From NCBI RefSeq assembly GCF_009923995.1, contig NZ_RFSK01000026.1:1-64000 (forward strand): a DNA stretch of 64,000 bases, written 5' to 3'. Below are positions 1 through 7,829 of the stretch, piece by piece. The position numbers were made by a program, and so were the translations under genes. The notes beneath the pieces were generated by a model, which ran no database searches, was not told the origin of the DNA, and saw nothing but the letters and a program-made list of their open reading frames with translations. Source of the DNA: Janthinobacterium sp. (GTDB lineage: Bacteria; Pseudomonadota; Gammaproteobacteria; Burkholderiales; Burkholderiaceae_D). The first letter of the stretch is position 1, and every line of letters starts with the position of its first letter.

Positions 1-25
1 CCCACTCGATCGAGTGGGCGTTTTA
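1..25 (+). terminator. Hairpin with short T run upstream of rpoA
   Basis: Bases 1-18 form a perfect 18-nt palindrome (7-bp stem CCCACTC/GAGTGGG with a GATC loop), followed by CGTTTTA. It has the form of an intrinsic terminator lying between the gene left of the window (rpsD in the usual alpha operon) and rpoA. The stem may extend left of the window edge. Confidence 0.5.
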
Positions 26-81
26 CTAATGCCATCAGCCTTATCGGTGTAATGAGCCGAGGGTATTGAAAAGGACATTTC

Positions 82-1059
82 ATGCAAAACAGTTTGTTGA
101 AGCCACGTATTATCGATGTTGAAGCTCTCGGTGCAGGTCACGCCAAGGTCGTGATGGAACCGTTCGAGCGCGGCTATGGCCACACATTGGGTAACGCGTT
201 GCGCCGCGTTCTGCTGTCGTCGATGGTAGGCTACGCGCCGACCGAAGTGACGATCGCTGGCGTCGTCCACGAATATTCTTCCCTCGATGGCGTGCAAGAA
301 GACGTCGTCGACCTGTTGCTGAACTTGAAGGGTGTGGTTTTCAAAGTCCACAACCGCGATTCGGTAACCCTGACCCTGAAAAAAGAAGGCGAAGGCGCGA
401 TCCTGGCCTCCGACATCGACCTGCCGCATGACGTCGAACTGATCAACCCTGACCACGTGATCGCCCACCTGACCGCTGGTGGCAAGCTGGACATGCAGAT
501 CAAGGTTGAAAAAGGCCGCGGCTACGTTCCTGGTAACGTGCGTCGCCTGTCGGAAGACACGAACAAGACCATCGGCCGCATCATCCTGGATGCGTCGTTT
601 TCGCCAGTGCGCCGCGTATCGTACTTCGTTGAATCGGCCCGCGTTGAACAGCGTACCGACCTGGACAAGCTGATCATCAACATCGAAACCAACGGCGTGA
701 TCTCGCCGGAAGAAGCGATCCGCCAGTCGGCCCGCGTCCTGGTGGACCAGTTGAATGTGTTCGCTGCCCTGGAAGGCACGGAAGCTGCCGCCGAAGCGCC
801 ATCGCGCGCGCCGCTGGTCGATCCTATCCTGTTGCGTCCAGTCGACGACCTGGAGTTGACCGTGCGTTCGGCAAACTGCCTGAAAGCGGAAAACATCTAC
901 TACATCGGCGACCTGATCCAACGTTCGGAAAACGAACTGCTGAAAACGCCAAATCTGGGCCGCAAGTCCCTGAACGAAATCAAGGAAGTGCTGGCATCGC
1001 GCGGCTTGACCTTGGGCATGAAGCTGGAAAACTGGCCGCCTGCCGGCCTGGAAAAGTAA
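82..1059 (+). CDS. rpoA: DNA-directed RNA polymerase subunit alpha
   Basis: The protein has 325 residues, the normal length for proteobacterial RpoA. The N-terminal dimerisation and assembly domain (about 1-235) contains the conserved [17 protein letters not shown] segment. A short linker leads to the C-terminal DNA- and activator-binding domain (about 250-325), with the [16 protein letters not shown] and [13 protein letters not shown] helices. It is the dimer scaffold of core RNA polymerase. The start follows an AAGGA ribosome-binding site at about 70-75. It normally sits in the alpha operon with rpsD before and rplQ after; here rplQ follows, but a strong terminator-like hairpin lies between them. 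Codon choice (many GTT, CGT, GCT) fits high expression. Confidence 0.98.
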   Translation: MQNSLLKPRIIDVEALGAGHAKVVMEPFERGYGHTLGNALRRVLLSSMVGYAPTEVTIAGVVHEYSSLDGVQEDVVDLLLNLKGVVFKVHNRDSVTLTLKKEGEGAILASDIDLPHDVELINPDHVIAHLTAGGKLDMQIKVEKGRGYVPGNVRRLSEDTNKTIGRIILDASFSPVRRVSYFVESARVEQRTDLDKLIINIETNGVISPEEAIRQSARVLVDQLNVFAALEGTEAAAEAPSRAPLVDPILLRPVDDLELTVRSANCLKAENIYYIGDLIQRSENELLKTPNLGRKSLNEIKEVLASRGLTLGMKLENWPPAGLEK

Positions 1060-1078
1060 TTCGTAGTTGTAGCAAACT

Positions 1079-1110
1079 GCCTGGGACAGGTGTCCCAGGC
1101 TTTTATTTTG
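1079..1110 (+). terminator. Intrinsic terminator after rpoA
   Basis: A 10-base inverted repeat (GCCTGGGACA at 1079-1088, TGTCCCAGGC at 1091-1100) is followed directly by TTTTATTTTG. It sits in the roughly 130-bp gap between rpoA and rplQ, where a single operon would be expected to continue. Confidence 0.8.
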
Positions 1111-1192
1111 TAGTACCAAACCGGCCCGCGATGAAGCTTCTGCCTCATTGATCGAAGAGCTGGAATTTAAACACTCACCGAAAGGATTTATC

Positions 1193-1585
1193 ATGCGTCA
1201 CGGTCACGGCCTCCGTAAACTGAATCGTACCTCGTCCCACCGTCTGGCAATGCTGCGCAACATGACAGTATCGCTGCTGCGTCACGAAGCGATCAAAACC
1301 ACCCTGCCAAAAGCAAAAGAACTGCGCCGCGTTGTCGAGCCAATTCTGACCCTGGGCAAAACCGACTCCCTGGCAAACAAGCGTCTGGCCTTCAACCGCC
1401 TGCGCGACCGTGAAATGGTCGTCAAACTGTTCGCTGAACTGGGCCCACGTTTCGCCAACCGTAACGGTGGTTATGTGCGTATCCTGAAAATGGGTTTCCG
1501 CGTCGGCGATAACGCTCCTATGGCGTTCGTTGAACTGATGGATCGTCCAGATACGACCGAAGCAGTTGAAGTTGCTGGCGAGTAA
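1193..1585 (+). CDS. rplQ: 50S ribosomal protein L17
   Basis: This is a 130-residue L17 of the large ribosomal subunit. The diagnostic N-terminus [17 protein letters not shown] and the later [21 protein letters not shown] segment are intact. An upstream in-frame start at 1148 exists, but 1193 is chosen because AAAGGA lies at about 1181-1186 and all known L17 proteins begin at this MRH. It is the last gene of the alpha operon in most bacteria. It is followed by its own terminator. Confidence 0.98.
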   Translation: MRHGHGLRKLNRTSSHRLAMLRNMTVSLLRHEAIKTTLPKAKELRRVVEPILTLGKTDSLANKRLAFNRLRDREMVVKLFAELGPRFANRNGGYVRILKMGFRVGDNAPMAFVELMDRPDTTEAVEVAGE

Positions 1586-1606
1586 TCCCAGTAATTGCAT
1601 CTGAGA

Positions 1607-1632
1607 AAGCCAGGCCTAGCCTGGCTTTTTTG
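1607..1632 (+). terminator. Intrinsic terminator after rplQ
   Basis: AAGCCAGGC (1607-1615), loop CTA, GCCTGGCTT (1619-1627), then a T run to 1631. It closes the ribosomal protein transcription unit. Confidence 0.85.
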
Positions 1633-1741
1633 TTTTCTGCTGCAGCTATCCTTGCTGCGGTGTACTATTCTTCTTTCGCGCCGGCCCTGCAGCCACTGCA
1701 CGCTCCGCGCGTCCTCTGTCGAATGGTTGAAAAGGTAGTTC

Positions 1742-3691
1742 ATGTCCCGTTTCCCCTCCAGCGCCACCGCGCGCGCCGCCCCATTACGTCAGCTGCTGAT
1801 CTGGTTTGCCAGCTGTTTGCTGCTGGCCATGGCCGTCTTTGGCGCCAATCATGCCCGCGCCGACGATGAATTCCTCGATCCCGAGCTGGCTTTCAAGTTT
1901 TCCGCGCGCATGCAGGACCCGTCCACCATCGCCGTCACCTATGTGATCGCCGACGGCTACTACATGTACCACGAGCGCTTCAAGTTCGAGGCCGTGGGCG
2001 CCAAGCTGGGCACGCCCGTGTATCCGGCTGGCAAGGTCAAGTTTGACGAGACCTTCCAGAAGAACGTGGAAACCTTCCGCAAGACGCTGACGATCACGAT
2101 ACCCGTGGAAGCGGCCGGCGCCTTCACCCTGAAGGCCACGGGACAGGGCTGTTCCGACAAGGGCCTGTGCTACGCGCCGCAGGACGCCACTGCCCAGCTG
2201 GTGGGCGGCGGTGGCCAGAGCGTGGCGCCTGGCGCCGGCTTGCCATCGAAGTTCGCCTTGCCGGCCGCGCCGGCAGCCGATATGGCGGCCGTCAACGGCC
2301 CGCAGGCGCAGGCGTCGCCTGGCGTGTCTGTCATGAGCATTCCCCAGGCGGATATCACCAGCACGCCCGAGCCGGTGGCGGCAGCGCCCGTGGCAGCGTC
2401 CGCTGCGCCAGCGCAAAGCGAGATGGGCAAGATCGAATCGGCCCTGAAGGGCGGCAAGCTGCTCGTCATCGTGCCCCTGTTCATGCTGCTGGGCCTGGGC
2501 CTGGCATTCACGCCATGCGTGCTGCCGATGGTGCCTATCCTGTCGTCGATCATCGTTGGCGATGGTGCCAAGGTCAGCCGTTCGCGCGGCCTGCTGCTGT
2601 CGCTGACGTACGCGCTGGGCATGGCCATCGTCTACACGGCGCTGGGCGTGGCGGCCGGCCTGGCCGGCGAAGGCCTAGCGGCCAAGCTGCAGAATCCGTG
2701 GGTACTGGGTTTCTTTGCCTTGCTGATGGCGACGCTGTCGCTGTCGATGTTCGGCTTCTATGAACTGCAAGTGCCGGCCTTTCTGCAAGGCAAGCTGACG
2801 TCCGTGTCGAACCAGCAATCGTCGGGCCGCCTGGCGGGCGTGTTCGTCATGGGCGCGATTTCTGCCCTGATCGTGGGACCGTGCGTGGCCGCGCCGCTGG
2901 CCGGCGCCTTGCTGTACATCAGCCAGACGCGCGACGTCGTCATCGGCGGCAGCGCCCTGTTCGCCATGGCGGTGGGCATGAGCGTGCCCTTGATCCTGGT
3001 AGGCGTGTCGGCCGGCACCTTGCTGCCGCGCGCGGGCGCCTGGATGGATGCCGTCAAGCGCTTCTTCGGCGTGCTGCTGCTGGGCGTGGCCTGGTGGCTG
3101 GTGTCGCCCGTGCTGCCGGGCGCCGTGCAGATGCTGGGCTGGACGGTATTGTTCGTTGGCTACGGCATGTATCTGCTGGTGGGCAAGAGCGGCGCGAAGA
3201 ACGCGTGGGTGGCCAAAGCCTTCGGCCTCGTGTTTGCCGTGCTGGGCGTGCTGCAGTTGGTGGGCGTGGCCAGCGGCGGCCGCGACCCGCTGGCGCCGCT
3301 GGCGCACCTGGGCGGCGGCCAGGTGCATGCGCAAGCCTTTACGCGCGTCAAGACCGTGGCGCAGCTCGATGCGGCGCTGGCGCAGCTGAATGGCAAGCCG
3401 GCCCTGCTGGACTTCTATGCGGACTGGTGCGTGTCCTGCATCGAAATGGAAAAGCTGACCTTCGTCGATCCCGCCGTGCGCGAGAAGATGGGGCAAGCCG
3501 TGCTGCTGCAGGTGGACGTGACGGCCAATGATGCGGACGACAAGGCCATGTTGAAACGTTTTCAGCTGTTCGGGCCGCCCGGCATCATCATGTTCAACCA
3601 GCAGGGGCAGGAAATTGCCCAGTCGCGCGTGATCGGCTTCCAGAATGCCGCCACCTTCCTCGCTTCCTTGCGCAAGCTCGATGGCCAGTAA
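1742..3691 (+). CDS. dsbD: Thiol:disulfide interchange protein DsbD
   Basis: This inner-membrane reductase carries electrons from cytoplasmic thioredoxin to periplasmic DsbC/DsbG and cytochrome maturation factors. In 649 residues it shows a signal peptide (cut near residue 40), an N-terminal DsbD-alpha domain with redox Cys137 and Cys143, an eight-helix membrane domain with Cys259 (FTPCVLP) and Cys381 (GPCVAAP), and a C-terminal thioredoxin domain with CVSC (Cys563/Cys566). All six catalytic cysteines are present. A good Shine-Dalgarno (AAAAGG) precedes the ATG. It is transcribed alone; a bidirectional terminator separates it from the Spy-like gene. Confidence 0.97.
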   Translation: MSRFPSSATARAAPLRQLLIWFASCLLLAMAVFGANHARADDEFLDPELAFKFSARMQDPSTIAVTYVIADGYYMYHERFKFEAVGAKLGTPVYPAGKVKFDETFQKNVETFRKTLTITIPVEAAGAFTLKATGQGCSDKGLCYAPQDATAQLVGGGGQSVAPGAGLPSKFALPAAPAADMAAVNGPQAQASPGVSVMSIPQADITSTPEPVAAAPVAASAAPAQSEMGKIESALKGGKLLVIVPLFMLLGLGLAFTPCVLPMVPILSSIIVGDGAKVSRSRGLLLSLTYALGMAIVYTALGVAAGLAGEGLAAKLQNPWVLGFFALLMATLSLSMFGFYELQVPAFLQGKLTSVSNQQSSGRLAGVFVMGAISALIVGPCVAAPLAGALLYISQTRDVVIGGSALFAMAVGMSVPLILVGVSAGTLLPRAGAWMDAVKRFFGVLLLGVAWWLVSPVLPGAVQMLGWTVLFVGYGMYLLVGKSGAKNAWVAKAFGLVFAVLGVLQLVGVASGGRDPLAPLAHLGGGQVHAQAFTRVKTVAQLDAALAQLNGKPALLDFYADWCVSCIEMEKLTFVDPAVREKMGQAVLLQVDVTANDADDKAMLKRFQLFGPPGIIMFNQQGQEIAQSRVIGFQNAATFLASLRKLDGQ

Positions 3692-3715
3692 GCGTTCACT
3701 GGCGTTATAAACAAG

Positions 3716-3742
3716 AAAAAGGCCTGCATTGCAGGCCTTTTT
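3716..3742. terminator. Bidirectional terminator between convergent genes
   Basis: AAAAAGGCCTGC (3716-3727), loop ATT, GCAGGCCTTTTT (3731-3742). The A and T flanks make it work in both directions, serving dsbD on the + strand and the Spy-like gene on the - strand. Confidence 0.88.
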
Positions 3743-3760
3743 GCTACCCGCTACGCGTAC

Positions 3761-4294
3761 TTAACCGGCTTTGGGATGCTGCTGCATGCCGTGGTGGCCG
3801 CCGCGGTGACCGCCATGCTTGCCGCCGGGCACGTTGTCGTCAAACACTTTCTTCTGTTCCGGCGTCAGCTGGGCGTAGAAGGTCTTCAGCGAGGCCAGAC
3901 GGCTTTCCTGGCTGGCAATGCGTTCCTTCGACATGGCGATCCATTGTTCCATGCGCTCCGGTGCCGACAGCTTGGCAAACGCTTCGCGCTTGGCTTTCCA
4001 GTCGCCCATGGGCTGTTTCGGCGCATTGGCGGCCGTGAAAGTGGCCCAGGCCGGTTCCTGCGCGGCCGTCAGCTTCAGTTTGTCATGCAAGCGGGCCTGG
4101 TATTTGGCCATGCGTTCGGCGGGATTGCCACCGCGGTGCTGGCCTCGCGGGCCGTCGTGCTGCATCTTGGTACTGGCAGCTGGCGCGCTGGCGGCGGCTT
4201 CCTGGGCGTGGACGGTCAGCGATGCCGCACCCATGCTGAGCACGCTCATGGCGATGATCATATTCTTGCGTAAGGTTTTCATTGAGGCGTTCAT
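3761..4294 (-). CDS. Spy/CpxP-like periplasmic LTXXQ protein
   Basis: This 177-residue exported protein has a signal peptide (cut after about residue 30, VHAQ). A charged helical body carries two LTxxQ-type motifs (LKLTAAQEPAW and AQLTPEQKKVFD), the hallmark of the Spy/CpxP family of periplasmic chaperones and metal-stress proteins. The C-terminus is His/Gly rich (GGKHGGHRGGHHG), suggesting metal binding, and a shorter HRGG stretch follows the signal peptide. AAGGAA precedes the ATG at 4294. It is divergent from the response regulator at 4483, so the shared 190-bp region probably holds regulated promoters. Assignment to the family is firm; Spy versus CpxP is not resolved. Confidence 0.85.
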   Translation of the reverse strand: MNASMKTLRKNMIIAMSVLSMGAASLTVHAQEAAASAPAASTKMQHDGPRGQHRGGNPAERMAKYQARLHDKLKLTAAQEPAWATFTAANAPKQPMGDWKAKREAFAKLSAPERMEQWIAMSKERIASQESRLASLKTFYAQLTPEQKKVFDDNVPGGKHGGHRGGHHGMQQHPKAG

Positions 4295-4482
4295 CTTGAT
4301 TCCTTTATAAGTGATGAGAGATGTACATGTTGCTGCACATGGAAGCTATGTTGGGCGCCCCATGTTTCCCCGAAGTGTCCGCTGCCCGGCAGTTTGTATC
4401 TATATGTTTCCTCGCGTCTCCTATATACAAGACGATACAAATGCGCTGTGCAAGGCGGTTCGAAGTGGGGATAATTCGTCAT

Positions 4483-5211
4483 ATGGAACCCTCATCTACA
4501 ATTCTCATCGTCGACGACGACCGCGATATCCGCAGCCTGCTGGCGGATTACCTGGAAACGAACGCCTACCGCACCCTCGGCGCGGCAGACGGCACGGCCA
4601 TGTGGAAAATCCTCGATGAAACGCGGCCCGACTTGATCGTGCTCGATTTGAATCTGCCGGGCGACGACGGCCTGACCCTGTGCCGCAAGCTGCGCGCCCA
4701 GTCGACGGTGCCCGTGATCATGTTGACGGCGCGCAATGAGCCCCTGGACCGCATCCTGGGCCTGGAGATGGGGGCCGACGATTATCTGCCCAAGCCGTTT
4801 GAACCCCGTGAATTGCTCGCGCGCATACGCAGCGTGCTGCGCCGCAGCCACGCCATGCCGTCGAATGCCCCGTCCGACAAGGCACAGCAAATCCGCTTTT
4901 CCGGCTGGACCCTGGACCTGACGGCGCGCCACTTGCTCAATCCCAACGGCCTGGTAATCATGCTGTCGGGCGCTGAATTCCGCCTGCTGCGCGTGTTCCT
5001 CGAGCATCCGAATCGCGTGCTCAACCGCGACCAGTTGCTGAACCTGACGCAGGGCCGCGATGCCGATCCCTTCGACCGCTCGATCGACATCCAGATCAGC
5101 CGCCTGCGGCAAAAGCTCGGTGAAGATGCCCGCTTGCCGCAAATCATCAAAACCGTGCGCAACGGCGGCTATGTGCTGGCCGGCCAGGTCAACGTGGAGC
5201 CGCACGCGTGA
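4483..5211 (+). CDS. OmpR-family response regulator
   Basis: The 242-residue protein has a receiver domain (acidic pocket Asp11-13, phospho-acceptor Asp55 in VLDLNLPG, Lys in DDYLPKPF) and a C-terminal winged helix (EFRLLRVFLEHPNRVLNRDQLL and the RxxLxxD...TVRNGGYVL segment). An in-frame start at 4321 would add a non-homologous N-terminus, so the ATG at 4483 is preferred. It overlaps the kinase gene by 4 bases. With a Spy-like gene divergent and an RND pump downstream, the arrangement resembles the BaeSR envelope-stress regulon, but identity with BaeR is only inferred. Confidence 0.93.
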   Translation: MEPSSTILIVDDDRDIRSLLADYLETNAYRTLGAADGTAMWKILDETRPDLIVLDLNLPGDDGLTLCRKLRAQSTVPVIMLTARNEPLDRILGLEMGADDYLPKPFEPRELLARIRSVLRRSHAMPSNAPSDKAQQIRFSGWTLDLTARHLLNPNGLVIMLSGAEFRLLRVFLEHPNRVLNRDQLLNLTQGRDADPFDRSIDIQISRLRQKLGEDARLPQIIKTVRNGGYVLAGQVNVEPHA

Positions 5212-6566
5212 GGGCGTTCCTGGGGTCGATGACCGGCCGGGTCTTCATGTTCTTGCTGATCGGTATCGTTGCTTCGGCCGCGCTGACGCAGTGGCTGGCC
5301 GTGGGCGAACGCCAGCGCGCGCTGGAGCAATACCGCGACTACCATGCCGTGGAGCGGGCCGAGCAATTGGTGATGGCGGCCGACATCGTGCCGCTCGCAT
5401 CGCGCGCGGCCTATCTGAAAGTGGCCAACAAGGGCAGCGTGCGCCTGGAACTGCGTCCCGATGCCGAACACCTGCCTGGCGCGCCGACGGAATTTTCCAC
5501 GGCCCTGCAAGCCAAGCTGGGCGACGGCTTCAAGGTCAGCGCGTTGGCCGAGCGGCCGTCCGCCTGCACGCAGCCGCGCAAGTCGAGCGGCCTGTTCGGC
5601 CCCAAGCCCTGGGGCGGCACCTGCGAAAACCTCGATGTACGCATGCAGGATGGCCATGTGCTGCGCCTGATGGTCTTGCCGCCGCGCCAGCAGCCGCCAT
5701 TTGGCGAGCACAGCGACTGGGTCACCCTGTTGCCATTCCTGATCAGCATCGCCATCCTCGCCTACCTCGTCACGCGCATGACCATGCGTCCGCTGAAACA
5801 GCTGGCGCAGGCGGCAAAAGACCTGGGCAACGACATCAACCATCCGCCGCTGACCCTGTCGGGCGCCAGTGAAATCCGCCAGGCCAGCGCCGCCTTCAAT
5901 GCCATGCAGGCGCGCATCCGCCAGCATATCTCCCAGCGCACGCAGATGCTGGCAGCCATCACGCACGACTTGCAGACACCGCTCACGCGCCTGCGCCTGC
6001 GCCTGGAAAAGGTGGCCGATACGGAATTGTATGACCGCCTGGTGGGCGACCTGTCGGCCATGCAGAGCATGGTCAAGGAAGGGCTGGACCTGGCCCGCTC
6101 GATGGACAGCACGGAAGCCATGCAGGCGCTCGACCTCGATTCCCTGCTCGACAGCGTGTGTTCCGACGCCGCCGATGCCGGCCAGAAAGTGACCCTCAGC
6201 GGCCATGCGGGCATGGCCTTGATGGCGCGCCCCATCGCCATGCGGCGCTGTCTGGTGAACCTGATCGACAATGCCGTCAAATATGGCCAGTATGCGCAGG
6301 TGACCGTCGAGCGCATCGCGGGCGCGGCGCGCATCCGCATCCGCGATGGCGGACCTGGTATTGCGCCAGATCAACTGGCCAAGGTGTTCGAACCGTTTTA
6401 CCGTATAGAAACCTCGCGCTCGCGCGAATCGGGCGGCACGGGCCTGGGCCTGACCATTGCGCGCAATATTGCTGAGCAGCATGGCGCCACGGTCTTGCTC
6501 GCCAATCACGTCGATGGTGGACTGGAAGTCACCCTCATCGTGCCAGAGTATTACGCAGGAAAGTAA
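5208..6566 (+). CDS. Membrane sensor histidine kinase
   Basis: The 452-residue kinase partners the regulator just upstream. It has TM1 (about 10-28), a periplasmic domain (about 30-180), TM2 (about 183-200), HAMP, the H-box with His253 (AAITHDLQTPLTRLR), the N-box (LVNLIDNAVKYG), and G1/F/G2 boxes (IRDGGPGI, FEPFYRIE, GGTGLGL). The start is a GTG in a 4-base overlap with the regulator stop, which implies translational coupling; an ATG at 5229 is an alternative. The periplasmic domain contains just two cysteines, Cys120 and Cys139, which could form a disulfide. Confidence 0.93.
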   Translation: MRAFLGSMTGRVFMFLLIGIVASAALTQWLAVGERQRALEQYRDYHAVERAEQLVMAADIVPLASRAAYLKVANKGSVRLELRPDAEHLPGAPTEFSTALQAKLGDGFKVSALAERPSACTQPRKSSGLFGPKPWGGTCENLDVRMQDGHVLRLMVLPPRQQPPFGEHSDWVTLLPFLISIAILAYLVTRMTMRPLKQLAQAAKDLGNDINHPPLTLSGASEIRQASAAFNAMQARIRQHISQRTQMLAAITHDLQTPLTRLRLRLEKVADTELYDRLVGDLSAMQSMVKEGLDLARSMDSTEAMQALDLDSLLDSVCSDAADAGQKVTLSGHAGMALMARPIAMRRCLVNLIDNAVKYGQYAQVTVERIAGAARIRIRDGGPGIAPDQLAKVFEPFYRIETSRSRESGGTGLGLTIARNIAEQHGATVLLANHVDGGLEVTLIVPEYYAGK

Positions 6567-6653
6567 GCATTTCCGTGCGACAATATCGCGCTTTAAGCCC
6601 TCTGGTAACCACTTTCAACCTGCAGCCTTGCGCTGCAACAGCGTGACAGAATA

Positions 6654-7829
6654 ATGAAAAAGACTAGCCTGGCAATCCTGGTGGGTGCGGCCCTGTGTAT
6701 CGGTGGCGGCATCTGGTATTTCAATCATCAGTCCGGCACATCGGCCGATGGACAGGGAGGCAAGGGAGGCAAGGGCGGGGCGCAAGCAGCGACCACGGTC
6801 AGCGTAGTGCTGCCCCTGCGCCAGGACGTGCCGATGGTGCTGCAAGCCAACGGCAGCGTGATGCCGATCAGCAGCGTCGACCTGCACCCGCAAACGACGA
6901 GCACGATTACCAAGGTGCATATCCGCGAAGGCCAGTTCGTCAAGCAGGGCGAGCTGATGTTTACGCTGGACGCGCGCACCGAGCACGCGAATGTTGACAA
7001 GGCGCAAGCGCAAGTGCTGCGTGACCGTGCCTCGGTGGAAGACTTCGAACGCCAGCTCAAACGCAACAAGGATTTGCTGAGCAAGAACTTCATCGCCCAG
7101 GGCGTCGTCGATACCCTGCAAAGCCAGCTCGACGCGGCGCGTGCCCTGCTGGCTGCCGACCAGGCCGCCTTGCGCGCTGCCCAGGTCGATTCCAGCTACA
7201 CCGTCCTGCGTGCGCCGCAGGGTGGCCGCGTGGGCGCCATCAACGTCTATGCCGGCAGCCTCGTGCAGCCGACCACCTCGCTGACCAGCATCACCCAGCT
7301 CGACCCCATCGACGTGTCGTTCACCTTGCCGGAAAGCAGCCTGTCGGGCCTGCTGGCGGCGCAAAAAGCGGGCGACGTGACCGTCAAGGCCTTGCTGTCC
7401 GATGCGGGTGGCAAGCAGCTCGACGGCAAGCTGAGTTTCATCGACAATGCCGTCGATCCGGCGACCGGTGTGATCAAGGTCAAGGCCCGCTTCAATAACG
7501 GCGGCACGGACCTGTGGCCTGGGCAGTACGTGAATACGCAGCTGACCGTGCGCACCCTCAAGGATGCGCTGGTGATCCCGCAAAACGCCATCATCACCAA
7601 TACCACGGGCATCTTCGTGTATTCGATGGAAGCCGATAACACGGCCAAGGTGCGCAAGATTGCCCGTGTGTATGCGTTCGGGGCGAATGCCGTCGTCACG
7701 GGCTTGAACGGCGATGAACACGTCATCGTCGATGGCAAGCAAAACCTGCGTCCAGGCGGCAAGGTTCGCCTGGCGGACAAACACAAGGCCGCCGATGGCG
7801 CCGCCGCACCGCAGGGCAAGCCAGCATGA
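6654..7829 (+). CDS. RND efflux periplasmic adaptor subunit
   Basis: This 391-residue membrane fusion protein bridges an RND pump to an outer-membrane channel. It has an N-terminal anchor (about 5-24), a Gly/Lys-rich linker, a lipoyl-like half motif (STITKVHIREGQFVKQGELM), a coiled-coil hairpin (about 105-180), the second lipoyl half (YTVLRAPQGGRVGA) and a beta-barrel. Its stop overlaps the pump start by 4 bases. It is closest by eye to MdtA/MexE-like adaptors. No outer-membrane factor gene follows, so a channel encoded elsewhere must be shared. Confidence 0.93.
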   Translation: MKKTSLAILVGAALCIGGGIWYFNHQSGTSADGQGGKGGKGGAQAATTVSVVLPLRQDVPMVLQANGSVMPISSVDLHPQTTSTITKVHIREGQFVKQGELMFTLDARTEHANVDKAQAQVLRDRASVEDFERQLKRNKDLLSKNFIAQGVVDTLQSQLDAARALLAADQAALRAAQVDSSYTVLRAPQGGRVGAINVYAGSLVQPTTSLTSITQLDPIDVSFTLPESSLSGLLAAQKAGDVTVKALLSDAGGKQLDGKLSFIDNAVDPATGVIKVKARFNNGGTDLWPGQYVNTQLTVRTLKDALVIPQNAIITNTTGIFVYSMEADNTAKVRKIARVYAFGANAVVTGLNGDEHVIVDGKQNLRPGGKVRLADKHKAADGAAAPQGKPA

